Assembly (NCBI GenBank): GCA_006538405.1
Contig: BJKQ01000010.1
Coordinates: 868,001 to 932,000 of the forward strand
DNA: 64,000 nt
Reading direction: 5' to 3'
Origin: Hansfordia pulvinata
Lineage: Eukaryota; Ascomycota; Sordariomycetes; Xylariales
Shown piece by piece: positions 20,465 through 33,000 of this stretch. Made by a program: the position numbers and the translations under genes. Each line of letters begins with the position of its first letter. The first letter of the stretch is position 1. The notes under the pieces were generated by a model. It ran no database searches and was not told where the DNA came from. It worked only from the letters and a program-made list of their open reading frames with translations.

Positions 20465-22640
20465 CTATAGACCGGCGAATTGGGGGCTGCTGGGAGGCTG
20501 GGGCGCCGCGCCGGCGTCCGCCTTGTCCGATTTCTTCAAGGTCGCCTCACGCTCCGTCTTTTCCTTCTCCAGCTGCGCCTTGTCCGCCTTGCTCATGCGA
20601 GGCTTCCGGACGACGCCACCTCGCGACCCGGGGCCACCTCCGCGACCCCGGCCTGTGCCGGTGCCTGCGCCGCGACTTCCTCCGCGTCCACCGCGCGATC
20701 CACGGCCGCGCTTCGGCAGGGCACTTCTGGATTCATGTTAGCTTTGAGATCCGACAGCAACGGGTGTGCGCATCGACTTACCGAGCGGGGTCGGGCTTTT
20801 CGACCTCGGGCACCAGCGGGCCAGAGTAGACAAAGAAGCCGTCGCGACTGGCCGCAGCCTGCTCTTCCCACAGCATCTCCGAGTCGTCCACGAAATCGTC
20901 GTCCTTGTCGTACTCGTCCTCCTTGAAGTGGCGCTTCTTCTTGCGCTTGCCTTCCACCGGCTTGTCCGCGCCACTCATCCCGCCCATCTCGACGTTCGAG
21001 TCCTCGTTCTCGGACTCGTCCACCGACATCTCGTCTCCCTCCTTGCTCGAGTCGTTCTGAGCGAGGGCCGCCGATGCTGCGGCGATGCGAGCCTTGCGGG
21101 CTTTCTGCTCGGCCTGCCGAGGGTGGAGCGCCTCCCAACCGTAGCGCTCTTCGGCCAGTCGCATAAAGTTGACGTACTTGTTGGTTTCGCCATTCAGGGG
21201 AATATCTAGCACAATCGAGACAGTGGCGTCCGGGTTGCCCTCGGCTTTGCCAAAGTCCAAGATGGACCTTTCCGAGTCCTTGGGAATCGTGACCATGCCA
21301 TCCTTAGAGGCGCCCATCTTCGGAGAACCTGGGCCAGTGCCGTTTCTCGGGGGCTCTTTTTCGGACCGGCAGCGCCAATGGTCGTGATGGAGCTGGGTCG
21401 TATTTCGATTTTGGCGGCGGCGGCACCAAACGCGGCCAAAGATGGCTTCTTCGGCTCTGTGCTGGGCGCGGCTTTCTTCGGATCGGCAGAGGGTGTCGCC
21501 TTTTTCGGCTCGGCCGAAGGTGTCGCCTTCTTCGACTCGGCAGACGTCGTCTTCTTGGCCTGCGTGGGTGTCTCTATGGCTGTGTTCTTCTTCGCTTCGG
21601 ATGACGGAGTGGGCTTCTTGGTCGGAAGAGGCGTGGACTTCCTGGGCTCGCCCGAGTTGGTGAGCGACAGCGGCGGCGCAAAGTCCTTGCGGAAAGGATT
21701 GGGCGACGCGGGCCGGGAGGCGGGTTTGGAAGCCGGCTCGTCGTGCCTTCGGGACTGGGTCGAAGGCTTCTGCAGGCCTTGCGCAAAGGGGTCTGGCCCT
21801 GAACGGGAGAAACAATGGTCGACGAGGGACCGGGCGGATCGATCAAGCTCGTAATGGAGGGAGAGGCGCTCGCACGGTTGGCTACGCTGGAGGAAGGAGC
21901 TTTCGGAGAGCTCATGGCGGTGGAGGAGAAGGTGCCCCTGATAGGGTCGTATGATGAGCGGATGGGATCATACATGCTGCCGCTGGGTCGGGAAGGCGCA
22001 GAGGGTCTGGGCTTGTTGTCGGGCTCGGGATCGGCATTGAGGATGTTGGACATGGAACCCGGCAGGCCCTCGCGCTTGGGGCTTTGTGCGCAAGGGGTTC
22101 AAGCCTATTCAGCGGGCTGGCCATGTCGGTAATCTTGGATTGTCGGGGGAGGGTGGCTGATTGGTGGGTGGGTGAGGTGTCTGCAGCGACCATGGGTGCG
22201 GCCGACGCACCAAGGCTGGTGGCCCGCGACCTGGCTTCGGGGGCGTCGGGAGCGGTCAGAGGGGCGCTCTTGCGTTTTCTCTGGACCGGCGGCGCGTTGG
22301 GATCCTTGGGCTTGCGTTGCCTCTTGGGTTTGCTGCCGTCTTCAGGGATGGCGGCAGAGCTGCTGCGTTTGCCGATCTTGGTTCCAGGCTTGGGACCAGG
22401 CTTCTTTCTAGGCATGCCGTCCTTTGTCAGAAGAGGCTGGCCGGCTCCGTCGTAGCGGATCGAGGTGTCATGGCCGGCAGTTGCGTCGTCTCCGTTGGCG
22501 GCGTGCTTGGACTTGTCGACACCGTTGGGAGAGGTGGGAGCGGAGATCATGGAGGGGGGAGAAGACAGGTCGGGAGAAGAGCTGGCTCGGTGCTGATAAG
22601 AGCCGGCAGCGCCAGCTGCTGAGGTGGCGGCCAGGGTCAT
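20465..22640 (-). CDS. HPC2: HIR-complex subunit Hpc2 (ubinuclein/HRD family), two apparent frameshifts
   Basis: Minus-strand exons 22640-21876, 21798-20782 and 20726-20465. The diagnostic Hpc2-related domain is in exon 2: GWEALHP, then DEYDKDDDFVDDSE and RDGFFVYSGPLVP. The HIR complex deposits H3-H4 independently of replication and represses histone genes; Hpc2 is its ubinuclein-like subunit. The long N-terminal half is basic and Ser/Pro-rich, with an AT-hook-like RKKPGPKPG. Exon 2 also holds Lys/Pro/Ser/Ala imperfect repeats. The C-terminal exon is RG/RGG-rich and ends in a charged helix. The reading frame slips twice, near 22078-22085 (AAAGCCCC) and 21351-21363 (AAAAAGAGCCCCC). Adding one A at each site makes all exon phases agree and gives about 681 residues. 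Both sites are short homopolymers, so I favour assembly error. Confidence 0.85.
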
Positions 22641-25600
22641 GGCGGTCTGGGTAGGCAGGAGCCGGCGGGTGGCTGATTGTATGCGGGTAGCCGGGCTTGG
22701 ACGGGCAAACTGTCGACCGCGTCAGCGTGCGGATGTGCAATCGAAGCTGCGCTGCGTTGCGTTGCGTTCCACAGGCGGTCGCGCCGGTCTGCAGCGGCTA
22801 TGCGGGCACGTCTGGGGCCAAGGGCACAGGGCGCAAGGCTCCGGGCGAGGCCGACCGCGAAAAAGTCGGAGAGGTGGTGAGCAGATGCGGTACCGAAATT
22901 AGGCGCAGGTGGAAATGAGGCCACAGGCGTCAACGTCTGCAGTCGATGGCACGGCTGGGGATAGGGATCGCGGATTGCCGAGGTACCTGACACGGCAGGG
23001 TGCAACAGCGCAGGCGCGAAGTACCGGATCGGGCACGCGGGCAAGCGCTGCGAGACGAGACGAGACGAAACGGGGCTGATCCAATGCGCGGAAAGCTGGA
23101 TGGTCCGTGCGCCAGGGATAGAGGGAGCACCACTCGGGAGCTGGAGGTGTTGCTGCTGTTGGGCGGGCACCCTGTGTGGAGGCCTATTTTTGGGAAGGCC
23201 GGGCGCGGTTCGGTGGATGGATGGCTGCGCTGCGCTGCGCTGCGCTGCTGGCGGGCGGCACTGGCTGATTGCAGGTGATTGGCTAAGGTAGCTGCCGGTA
23301 GGTCCGTCTCCAGGACGGGCCGCTGCACGCGATTCTGGCCAAGACGCTGCTCTGCCTGGCCCTGCTCTGCTCTGCTCGGTGCTGGCTCGAGGTGAGATGC
23401 GATGCGAGGCGATGCGTCGCGCAATGCAACCGATTAAGTAAACAGCCTTAGAGGACTGAAATAAGAAAAGTGACCGGACGAAGGAAAAAAGCGAGTCGGG
23501 CGGATCGCGCGGTGGTTGCGACAGCGATCAGAATTAGGAGTCGACGGCGATGCACGGCGACGGTGATGTGTCGCAGGAGTGCGCGCACGATTAATTGATG
23601 CAGCGTGGGTTGAGCCGGGTCTGGGTTTGGTGGCGATGCACGTGGGTATGCGGTGGGCGTGGGTGTGGCGGCGGCGGCGGCAGCGGCTGCGGTGGTGGTG
23701 GTGGTGGTGGTGATGCGCCGGTGCAGCGTGCAGCGCGTGACGATGAGGGAGAAGAAAAGGAGAGGAGAAGGGTCACCGCCGAAGACAATGGCAATGCAGT
23801 GCTGGGACCGCGTATCGTCAGCCTCTCCAACGGCAGGGCGTGGGCGCTGGGCGCGAAAAGGTGGACCGCCAGATTACAAGTTGCCAGGTAACGTGACGGG
23901 CGGGCCAGGGACGGCTACGGCTGACGGGGTCGCCCGTGGCCGGTGCGCAGGCGGACGCCGGAATGCCCTCACCGCAGCGCCAGGGACAGCACCACTGGCA
24001 GGCGTTTCACGTCTCGGGGCCGCGCAGTCGCCGCTCAGGGCTCTGGATCCAGCAGCAGACGGGCCTGGGAGGTGCAGCCAGGTCCGGCGGACAGCTTGGG
24101 GCTGCTCAGAGGGTCGATCGGGGTCGGCGAGTGATGAAAGTCGATGGATCAGATGCGCAACGCCATGGTGGTGGGATGCTGGGAGAGGGGAGAGTGAGAG
24201 AAATGGGGAGGGTGGGAGCGACGAGAATGGGCGGGAATCCCGAGGTGGTTGCGAGATGGGGATGGCTGCGTTTTTTCCGAGAGCATGAAAGAAAGACCCG
24301 GCAGGGCAGGGCCGATAGACAGACAGACGGACAGACAGACAGACGGACAGAGACAGCCAGGGCAGGGCGGGCAACCAGGCCAAAGCAGGGGAGGAGAATG
24401 GCGGCAACGCAATGCAATGAACGGACTCAGTCCCAGGGTACGAGACGGAGCAGCCCAGGTTCGGTCATGGCAGCATTGGGGGGGCCAGTTGAACGAACGA
24501 CGCAAGACTAGCTCGAGCAAGCGACCAGAACGGACGGAGACAGACAACAGGCGAGAGCACTGATACACGGGGGCGGCAGGAATCACGAGCGCCAGCAGCA
24601 TGCAAAGGGAAAACCGGGGCCGGGCCCAGCTCGCCTGTCATGAGACGGCGAAGAACGGGCAGGCCATCGACGCGCGAGATTTATTAGACTCGCCGGCGGG
24701 CGGGTGGGCAGACATGGATGGGGACCAAGGCGAGTTGCAAGACGTCCGCCGGGCCAGCGACAGGCGAGCGAGCGAGGGCGAGGGCGAGCCCGGGCGAGTA
24801 CGAGTACACGACACGTCAGTGGGCACGGGCAAGACCTCACGGGCTCGGCCAGGTCAGCTCGAGACGTAAGCAGGTACGGCAAGGCAACCTGGAAGGTGAC
24901 CAAACGTAAAAGAAGTCCAAGTACGGAATACCTGCGCCTTACCTTAATCGAGCGGGTGCTAGGTTGGGCGGTTGGGCAGGGTAGGCAGGTAGGTACGTAG
25001 ATCCGGTCCGAGGGCAGCAGTGGAGGCAAGCAAGCAAAAGGCAAATACAAATGGACCAACAAGGGCTGGCTCGGCCATGCAAGACCCGACCTTGGGGAAA
25101 GGAACCGCTGGAACCTTGGGCAAAGGCTTCGACAAGGCGGGCAGGGTGGAGGGATGGAGGAAACGAGACAAGACAAAGCTGGAGGTAATAGGATCCAGTG
25201 GACATGGGGAAGCCACGGTGGGTCAGCCACTGGCCCTGAGATACGCGCAAGTACTCCGTACCGCCCCGCAGAGCCGCGGGCAGATGCTCGTACTCGAGGC
25301 TTGACCCGTACGACCTCGGGAGTCGCCTACATGTAGATACCTGGGTACCTGGCCCCAACATTCGACCTCCAGAGATACTCGTCCCTTGGGGTGCGATCAT
25401 GCGTCCAATCCGATGGATGCATCTCATCCGGGCTATCTTGTGTGCGGCGTCACCAACGACAAGACAGCGCGTACCGTCGCCTGGTCCGCTGCAGTCGTAA
25501 AGCAGCACTCACGGCGTGGTTGCCCGACTGGGGTAATCACTGCGAGGCCTACCAAGCGCGAGTATTTGTACGACCTCGAGCCAGCATGGGCAAACTCAGG

Positions 25601-27229
25601 TCCATGCCCATCCATGGCCATGCATGTACGTACGGCACGGCATGGCATGCCACGGCGGAGACCCGCAACGGCCTCGAGCTAGAAACGTGAACGAACCAGG
25701 GGTAGCTCGCTTCCATTCAAGGATCCATCAGGCCTGCAGCGCGCGACCAGAGGGTACAGCCTGATTCAGCACGTACAGGCGTTAGAGCGCCGTGGTGCTA
25801 TGCCAGACAAGTATCGATCTGTATCTCTCCTAGCCACACCGACATCGATCCCATTGGAGTCTCACCTCTGTCACCCAGTTAGCCACTGTACCTCATTACG
25901 TGCATCTCAGATTCGACCCCATCCCCGCTCCCAGACAGAGGTACCACCAACCGATACCTGGCCTGCAACGCGCGCACTCCGCAATTTGGCCTGCTACGCC
26001 TGCTTTCACATGGACAGCAGAACAGCCACCTGGGCTATACAAGTGATACCTCAGAGGTTGCCCGCCTACCCATGAACCAAGACTGTCACAGGCAACAAAA
26101 CAACCGGGCTGTTAATCAGAGTGGCTCAACCCCTTATAAAAACTGCCTTTGTATTCGATCCGTTCGCTGACTGCAACGCGACGTCACCTGGGCTCAGCAC
26201 ACGTTCGATCACCGTGCTGCTCAAGACGGTCTCGTATGAGCACCTAGACGGGTGACGGGGTCCTCGCCGCACAACTTGGAGGTTGTCGACTTGGACACGG
26301 TACGTCCAGTGCGATGGATCCCCGTGCGCCTTTGTCTTGCAGACACCCGGCATGATGTACCCGACGTCGAGACAGCCCGATCTGGGCTAGCGGCTCTCGA
26401 CATGGAATGTCAGCCAGGAACATGGGCCGTAACCGTGGCCCGGTGCTGATGCCGACCCCACCTGCCGGAGAATGGCGCTGCGAGATAGCCGCGCGACCTG
26501 GCAGGGATCTGCCCGATTGGGGCCAGCTGGACCATGTGCCTTGTCACCTGTACCGGCACATGGCTCCGGGGCTCGCACAACCGCCTGTCCCTATCCCTCC
26601 GTACGAGTACTCGTACAGCCAATGAACCTAACAGCCTCCCTGGAAGTCGTGGGAACACCCGGCCCCGCCAGAGACACTCGTCGCGGGTGCACATGTCCAA
26701 CATGGCGCACAATCGTCAACGGCATGTGAGACGGTCGGCCGGCCAGACAGCCGACAGCGCAGGCGGCAATGTTCCAGTCGACGCGGTCCGCATCTGAGCC
26801 CAATGTTCCAGGGGCTGCGCAGAGAACCGTTGAGGTCGCTGGGGGTTTCTGGAACACGACGAGGGCGACAGGGCGATTGCGGGGGCGCTAATGCCACTGC
26901 ACAACGGCCCACTGCAAACTTGCGGCCACTGGGTGCCGTCGCGAAGGTACCCTCAATAGAAGAGACTTGGGTACCTGACACACTCCGTTTCCTCGCCGGA
27001 GGGGCAGATGACGCTCATGGTCCGTGCACCGAATTTCGGTCGACAGACCTTAGCACTCGTTCGCACACTACCATCTCCTCCAGCGCAGCAGCCTCGTCTT
27101 CAGTCAGCTCATCCCTCACATCCGTCTCAAGGAGCACTCGGCTGTGTCTGCATCCACGAGTCCAGGCAAAAGCTCACTCCAACGGTGCCACGGACGCCCG
27201 GACTGCGTGTCAAGCGCCCACACGCCACC
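22641..27229. other. 4.6-kb gap without recognisable gene
   Basis: Lies between the divergent genes HPC2 and RBA50. Open frames are short and Arg/Gly/Pro-rich. I see simple-sequence tracts: GTG/GGT-rich at 23660-23712 and GACA-type repeats at about 24319-24355. The section 24850-26900 is moderately GC-rich and rich in GTAC-containing words such as TACCTGGGTACC (25340). No tRNA or 5S rRNA gene was recognised. It may be promoter or noncoding transcript territory. Confidence 0.4.
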
Positions 27230-28651
27230 ATGAATCTCCTCGTCTCCGACATCCTCGAGAAAGACGCCGCGCAGCCCCAGGCCCCGAGCTTCCCCCAGCT
27301 CCAAGCCTCTGCCTCTGGCGGTTTCCCCGGCCACAAGAAGCGCGCTCGGCCCTCTGCCTTCAAACAGAAGCGCCAGGGCATTGTATCCAAAGATGCCACG
27401 CCGAATGTCATCATGGCCTCGCCGGGCTATGCCCCTGTCCCTCCCAGCCAACCTCGGCCCCAGCCCGCCGCCGCTCGGGGCCCGTCGAATGAGAAGCAGA
27501 ACATAGACCGCGAGAACAACCAAAGGCTGGCCTCCATGTCTCCTGAGGAGATCGAGGCCGCTCGGCAAGAACTCTTTGGCGGCATGAACACCAGCACGCT
27601 CGAGAGGCTGCTGCGCCGTGCAAACCTCGACGATAGCGGAGGCGCTCCTCTGCCTTTCGAGGAGGACCAGCAGCCACCCGAACCCCCGGGGATCCGGGTA
27701 GAAGATACCTCTGCCCCGACCGAACCCCCGAAGCCTGCGACAGACATCGACAACAAGCCGCGGCGACCCAAGGTCACGTTTGAAGATGTACCCGACGACG
27801 ATCTCCCGTCCCAGCCCTCAGCCGCGAACACCGCACCCGACCAGAAACCGAAATCGACCTACACTGACGACACCCCGATCCCATATCCCCCGTCGCAAGC
27901 GGAGCAGACCCTCGAGGCCACCGACCCGTCCGTGTCGCGGCCGCACTTCCCCCAGCCGCCCCAGCCGCCTGAGCTGGACCCCTCCGATCCCGACTTTCTG
28001 GCCTCGCTGCACTCCAAGTACTTCCCCTCGCTGCCCGCGGACCCAGCGAAGCTCGCGTGGATGGCGCCGGTGCCCACGCCCAACTCGCCCGCCGACCTCG
28101 ACTCGCCCTACCACCCCACCCAGAGCTCCCTCCCCGCGTCGTCCCTGCGCTTCGACTTCCGCGGCAGCCTCCTCCCGCCCCGCATCGCCCGTGCCGTCCC
28201 CTCGTCCAAGGGGCTGCATCACCACGCCGAGGCCCCCGAGGCAGCCGGCTACACGGTCCGCGAGCTGTCGCGCCTGGCCCGCTCCGCCGTCCCGGGCCAG
28301 CGCTGCCTCGCCTACCAGACGCTCGGCCGCGTGCTGTTCCGGCTCGGCCGCGGGCAGTTCGGCCGCCCCGGGGACGACCTGGCCGACGGGGTCTGGTCCG
28401 AGATGTCCCAGGGCGCCGTCCTGCGGTGTCTCCACGACGAGGCGGGCGACTACTTTGACGACGAGGGCGGGAGCGCGGGGGGCAACAGCGCCGGCGCGGC
28501 CGGCGACTCTGGAGAGCAGAGCGAGCAGGCCGGAGACGAAGCCCTCCCGCGCACGGGGAGAGGCCACAGGAGCGCTCACGTGTTCGCGGTGGAGGCCATA
28601 TGGCTGTTTGAGAAGGGCGGCTGGAAGGAGAAGATGCGCAGGGCCAAGTAG
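27230..28651 (+). CDS. RBA50: RNA polymerase II-associated protein Rba50 (RPAP1 family), 473 aa
   Basis: Single exon. The ATG at 27230 (context CACCATG) is preferred over an in-frame ATG at 27008, because the protein from MNLLVSDILEKD onward is the conserved part. The RPAP1 N-terminal motif lies at about residues 97-125 (SPEEIEAARQELFGGM). The RPAP1 C-terminal domain lies at roughly 300-400 (LRFDFRGSLLPPR, and YTVRELSRLARSAVPGQR). Family knowledge: Rba50/RPAP1 binds Rpb3 and helps assemble and import RNA polymerase II. Length agrees with yeast Rba50 (439 residues). The middle is Pro/Asp-rich and probably disordered. The gene is divergent from HPC2 across a large gap and convergent with the Zn2Cys6 gene. 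Confidence 0.85.
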   Translation: MNLLVSDILEKDAAQPQAPSFPQLQASASGGFPGHKKRARPSAFKQKRQGIVSKDATPNVIMASPGYAPVPPSQPRPQPAAARGPSNEKQNIDRENNQRLASMSPEEIEAARQELFGGMNTSTLERLLRRANLDDSGGAPLPFEEDQQPPEPPGIRVEDTSAPTEPPKPATDIDNKPRRPKVTFEDVPDDDLPSQPSAANTAPDQKPKSTYTDDTPIPYPPSQAEQTLEATDPSVSRPHFPQPPQPPELDPSDPDFLASLHSKYFPSLPADPAKLAWMAPVPTPNSPADLDSPYHPTQSSLPASSLRFDFRGSLLPPRIARAVPSSKGLHHHAEAPEAAGYTVRELSRLARSAVPGQRCLAYQTLGRVLFRLGRGQFGRPGDDLADGVWSEMSQGAVLRCLHDEAGDYFDDEGGSAGGNSAGAAGDSGEQSEQAGDEALPRTGRGHRSAHVFAVEAIWLFEKGGWKEKMRRAK

Positions 28652-30014
28652 AGAGCCCACCCCGCTGCGGGCGCGAGTCCAGATAGATGATGGTAAATAT
28701 CGCCACGACCACGCGCAACGAGCTGTTCCCCAGCCGGGCAAGCTCCGCCACAAAGGACGTCCGGTGCTCACGTAGTCTGATCTTTGGAGGACGCACATGC
28801 TTGCTGTTCTGTCGCCTAGATCGCGCAAGGGATCACGAGACAGGGCAAAGCCTTCCCCGCGCCGCGAGAATCCCTCCCCGGCCCAGGTCGGACGTAGCGG
28901 ACTCGTCGACCGTTGCGATGACTCGGCCGGAGTGAGGGCGGGGCGCCTTTCAACAGGGCCCGGCGGAGCACACCGGTCCGGGTCACACGTCTCCCGTCAC
29001 TACCCCCGCGCCGCGAGACAGAGTCGGGGGCGGAGGGTGCATTGTACGGGAGTCAAGCAGGAGACGGAGACTCGTTGGGGGGTTTCGAATCGCTTATCGA
29101 GTCGGCGTCTGATTCGGCCCCAGCTGACGTGAGTGCCCATCAGCACATACATAGGAAGAAAATCGGAATCTGCGCGCACTTCTGCTCCTGGCGATCTCGG
29201 AAGCACAAATGCTACCTGCGATACTGCGCGGGTGTACGGATATCTGTGAATGCCTCCTTCGCATCTATCCACACGCCGTAGACGCCGTACGACCTGCGTC
29301 GGGTGAGAAGCACGGCCTGAGCCCGGGGCCGTTGTACGTGCAGACGGACGATTACGGGGTCATACCGCGGACCGCGCCGGCCTCGAGATCGGGTCGTTTC
29401 GTTCTAGCAAAGCTGCCCGCCACGCACACACACATACGGTAAAGGTACGTGGGCATACTGACATCAAGCATGGCCGGCCATTCATGATCCGGGATAGCAG
29501 CAGGCAGTGGCTTGGAAACGTTCGCATCCCGATTCAAGTCATATTGGCTCGCCTCGGTACTATCATACTAACAATGGGTATCACTGCCTGTTTCGCCATC
29601 CTTGGGGCCTGGAGCGCCGCATCCCCGGGCTGCAGGAAGATCTGCGGATCAGATGGCCAACAAAGCCCACAGATGGCGTAAGAAAATCCAGTTCCGTATG
29701 CCTCCTGAGCCAGTTTGTCCCTCTGCGCCGGCCCCGTGTCTTTGGCCCCTCTGGAACTGGCCGGCGTCGTTCTTTTCTCCCCCCTCCTTGATATTACACT
29801 TTAGTACATCTAGAGAAAACATTGATCATGCAACCCGTGTGGGAGGCTTCCTCATCCACCGCACACGGTGCCAACCTCCCACCGACGTGGATTTTGTCAC
29901 ACATGCCGCGTGAATATTGGATCGGCGTATACCGCCTTGCGGTTCCCTTCAGGCCTGCTCGAGGGCGAGACCACGTGGGCTTCTCAAAAACCGTGGCCTC
30001 TTGAAAGAGCCCCC
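28652..30014. other. Convergent intergenic stretch, no gene seen
   Basis: Between the stop codons of RBA50 and the minus-strand regulator. No motif-bearing open frame is seen and no RNA gene is recognised. Confidence 0.4.
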
Positions 30015-33000
30015 TCACATCTCGGCCATGAACCCGCCATTTGCCGCAAACTGGAGCTGGTATTCGCGAAGAGAGGCCCAGCACTGCAGCTCGGCTTCCT
30101 CGTCTTGGGGAGTCATGGTACCGGCGCCAACTCCGGGCCCAGCTCCGAGACCTGGGCCGGCGCCAGGGAGGGCACCTGTCGCAAGCCCTGCGTCCGTGTC
30201 CCCCATATCGCCCTGGCCGTTGCCGGCTCCACTTCCGGTCTTCTCGAGCCTCATAAGTATATCGAGGAACCTGCCCAGGTACTCTTCAGCTTTGACAGCG
30301 ACGGGCCCTTTCCTCTCAGGCGCATCGTTGAGGAGCGTACTGGCCACCTGGCGGATCTTGTAGATGAGAGAGCCACCATTGGGCTCCATGTTGCGCTGGC
30401 TGATGGAGCCGCACACGACCAGCAGGTTATTCACAATCAGCTCGCGTTCCGCCGCCACCATCGCATCGCGCTCATCCTCTTCAGAGTGTTTCGGATGGTC
30501 GGGCGACGTGGGAGTGGTGGCCACACTGCCGTTGTGGTGGGACCGATGTGCGTCCCTCAAGTTCAGGTAGCGCTCCACAAAGTAGGAACGGGTGGCTAGG
30601 CCCGACGCATAGATGTTGGCCTTTTGAATCTCAAACTGCAGTTGGCGCCGACGCGAGGGCTGCTGTGCAAGCACGTGACGCAGGTCGTCGGCGGGTTGCG
30701 TCGCTGGGAATGCAGGCGGGTGGTACTGCAAGCCCCCATAGTCGAAGCCGCCGGGGTCGGCGAGCCCCCCCAGCGCGGTTCGGACCTGCAGCTCTGGAGG
30801 GAGATCGTCAATGGCCTGCTTGGCGGCGACCAAACCATTGCTAAGGATGTTGCTCTGCGCTCGCCAATCGAAAAAGTTGATGCCGTAGCACATGTCGACA
30901 CCGATCAGCTCGTTCATGGTTGTATAGACGCGGATGTTGCGGTTGAACCCGGTGATGAGCGAGGGCACGCCGTCAGGCTGCGGGAGGATGTGGTCGGCGT
31001 AGATGTACTCGTCGTCCACCTCGACCGGCTGGTCGGGGTAGGGCTCTTGGGAGGTGGGCGGCGGCAGAGGGAGCTCGTTGATGGAGGCACCCAGCTGCGT
31101 CATGGTCCTGTGAAAGGGTCAGTGACGGGCGTGCGAAGAACCACGTCGGGCGCGACTTACCGAATGCCTGCCACCATGACCCAGAAGATGCGCTTGCTCA
31201 TCTGGTCGGTGATGTGGTTGACGGGACGCGCCTCGTAGTCGCCTGTGAGTGCCTGGATGCTGGCATCCTTGGGGCGGTGGGAGCCCGTCTCTCTGCAGAA
31301 GGTCAGGGTTTCCGCCATGAAGCGCTTGCAAGCCTTCCACTGCAGCGTATACGCGGCAGACAAGGCCAAGAAGTAGCTGGTGGCCGCATCATCTACTGTC
31401 ATGTCGTCGTTCGCCATGAAGAAGCACCCGCGCGCCTGCAGCGCTATCGTCCGGCAGTTGTCAATCATCTTGATGGAGGTCGGGAAGAGATCGGTGCTGT
31501 GCGATGCCTTGAGATGAGAGCGGGCGCTGCGGGGGAACGACGCGACAAGGATGCCAATCATGCTGGCGAGCAACGCCAGAAAGCCACGGTCGCTACGGTC
31601 AGCGCGACTCAGGAAGGAGTGGCGGAACGTGGGCTCATGAGGAAACGGCATGAGAGGGTGGATATAGGTGAAGAAGTCGTCCACCAGAAGCTGCAGGACT
31701 TGCATGGGGGCAATCGACTCGGCATCATACTGCAGCTGATTCTGGGACTGAGGCAGCTCGAGCTGGGCAGCACTGTGTGTTTGAGGCTGGCTTGTATGCT
31801 GCTGGGGGTCCAACGTCGCTGACGGGATGGTCTGGGGGCTGATCGAGCCGACGAGGTCGGTTTGGGCGTGTTCGATAGGGCTGGGACCAGCGCCAGGCAT
31901 GGGCCCGCCGCCAGCAGAACCCTCGATCCGGCTCCGCTTGGCTGCTTTGGCTGCTTCGGCGTGTTTGTTTGGGGGACCGCGACGCTTCATGGCTCGGGCG
32001 AACGTGCAGTCGACCCCGAGATCGGAACAAGGCTTGCACGGCGGACCGCTCTCGTCACACTTGACCTTGCGCGTGCTGCACATGTCGCAAGCGCGCCTCA
32101 GTCGTGTCACTTTATGCGATGCCGAGCCCGCCACGAACAAGGCTCCGTGTCCGACGGCAGCTCCCGGGCCAGACGCCGGCGGGGCACCATAGTGATGCTG
32201 ATGTTGGTGATGCCCGCCGTTCGTAGCATACTCCGATTCGCCCATCTGAACCGAAGCGGAGTGCGCAGGGTCTGCGTAGTGCTGAGGCGAGGCATGGGCG
32301 GTGTTCATGACCAAGGAGGCCTGTGGAGATTGTTGGGCAGCGGGCGGAGAACCTTGTTGAAGGGCCTGCAGCCCGTGGTGCGCGGCGGCACTAGTCGTCA
32401 TCGAGTCGGCGGAAGGAGCAGAGATGGCAGTGAGGTCGCCCTCGTATTGGGGTAGGTGTGCCGGCAGAGAGCTGTGCTCGTGTTGCAGCTCGTGATACGT
32501 CTCGTGATTGGGGTCGTGAATCTGGCCCGACGACGGGTCATCATGATGCGCCTCGGCCTGGCTCTGTGTCTGGTGGTGCTCCATCGACGCATCCAGCGAC
32601 TCTTCCTGGGGCTGCTGGTCCAGCTGGTGATGGGCCAGGTCATGTGCGTGGTCTGCGTTCAGGTCGGAGAAGTGGCTGGCAACATCGGGATGACCGTCGG
32701 GCCCATCAGCCTCATGGTGGGCTCCAAACTGGTGCTGCTGCTGGTCCTCGACCTGCTGAGCTGCCGTGGCGGCAGTTGCGGCCAGTGAAGCTGGCGAAAG
32801 CGACAGAGATAGCCCCGTTGGCCCTAATTCGCCATTCTCGGCCACGGACGGCATCGGCTGTGGCTCACGGTCGACCGAGGCCGAGTGAAGAACGGCATCA
32901 TCGGCGTCGTGGAGGTGCTGGTCCGACACTGCTGCCGACTCACTCGAGTGAACATGATCGGGGTAGGCCGGCGGATAGCCATTCGTCGTGGCGTCGCTAG

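Noticed and set aside
21799..21875. Third HPC2 frameshift
   Set aside because: A GTGCGA donor, TTCAG acceptor and matching phases (77 nt) explain this frame change as a normal intron.
23595..24563. Overlapping ORFs as a gene between HPC2 and RBA50
   Set aside because: Translations are simple-repeat products (Val/Gly/Ser/Thr runs, Arg-rich), frames disagree, and no motifs appear.
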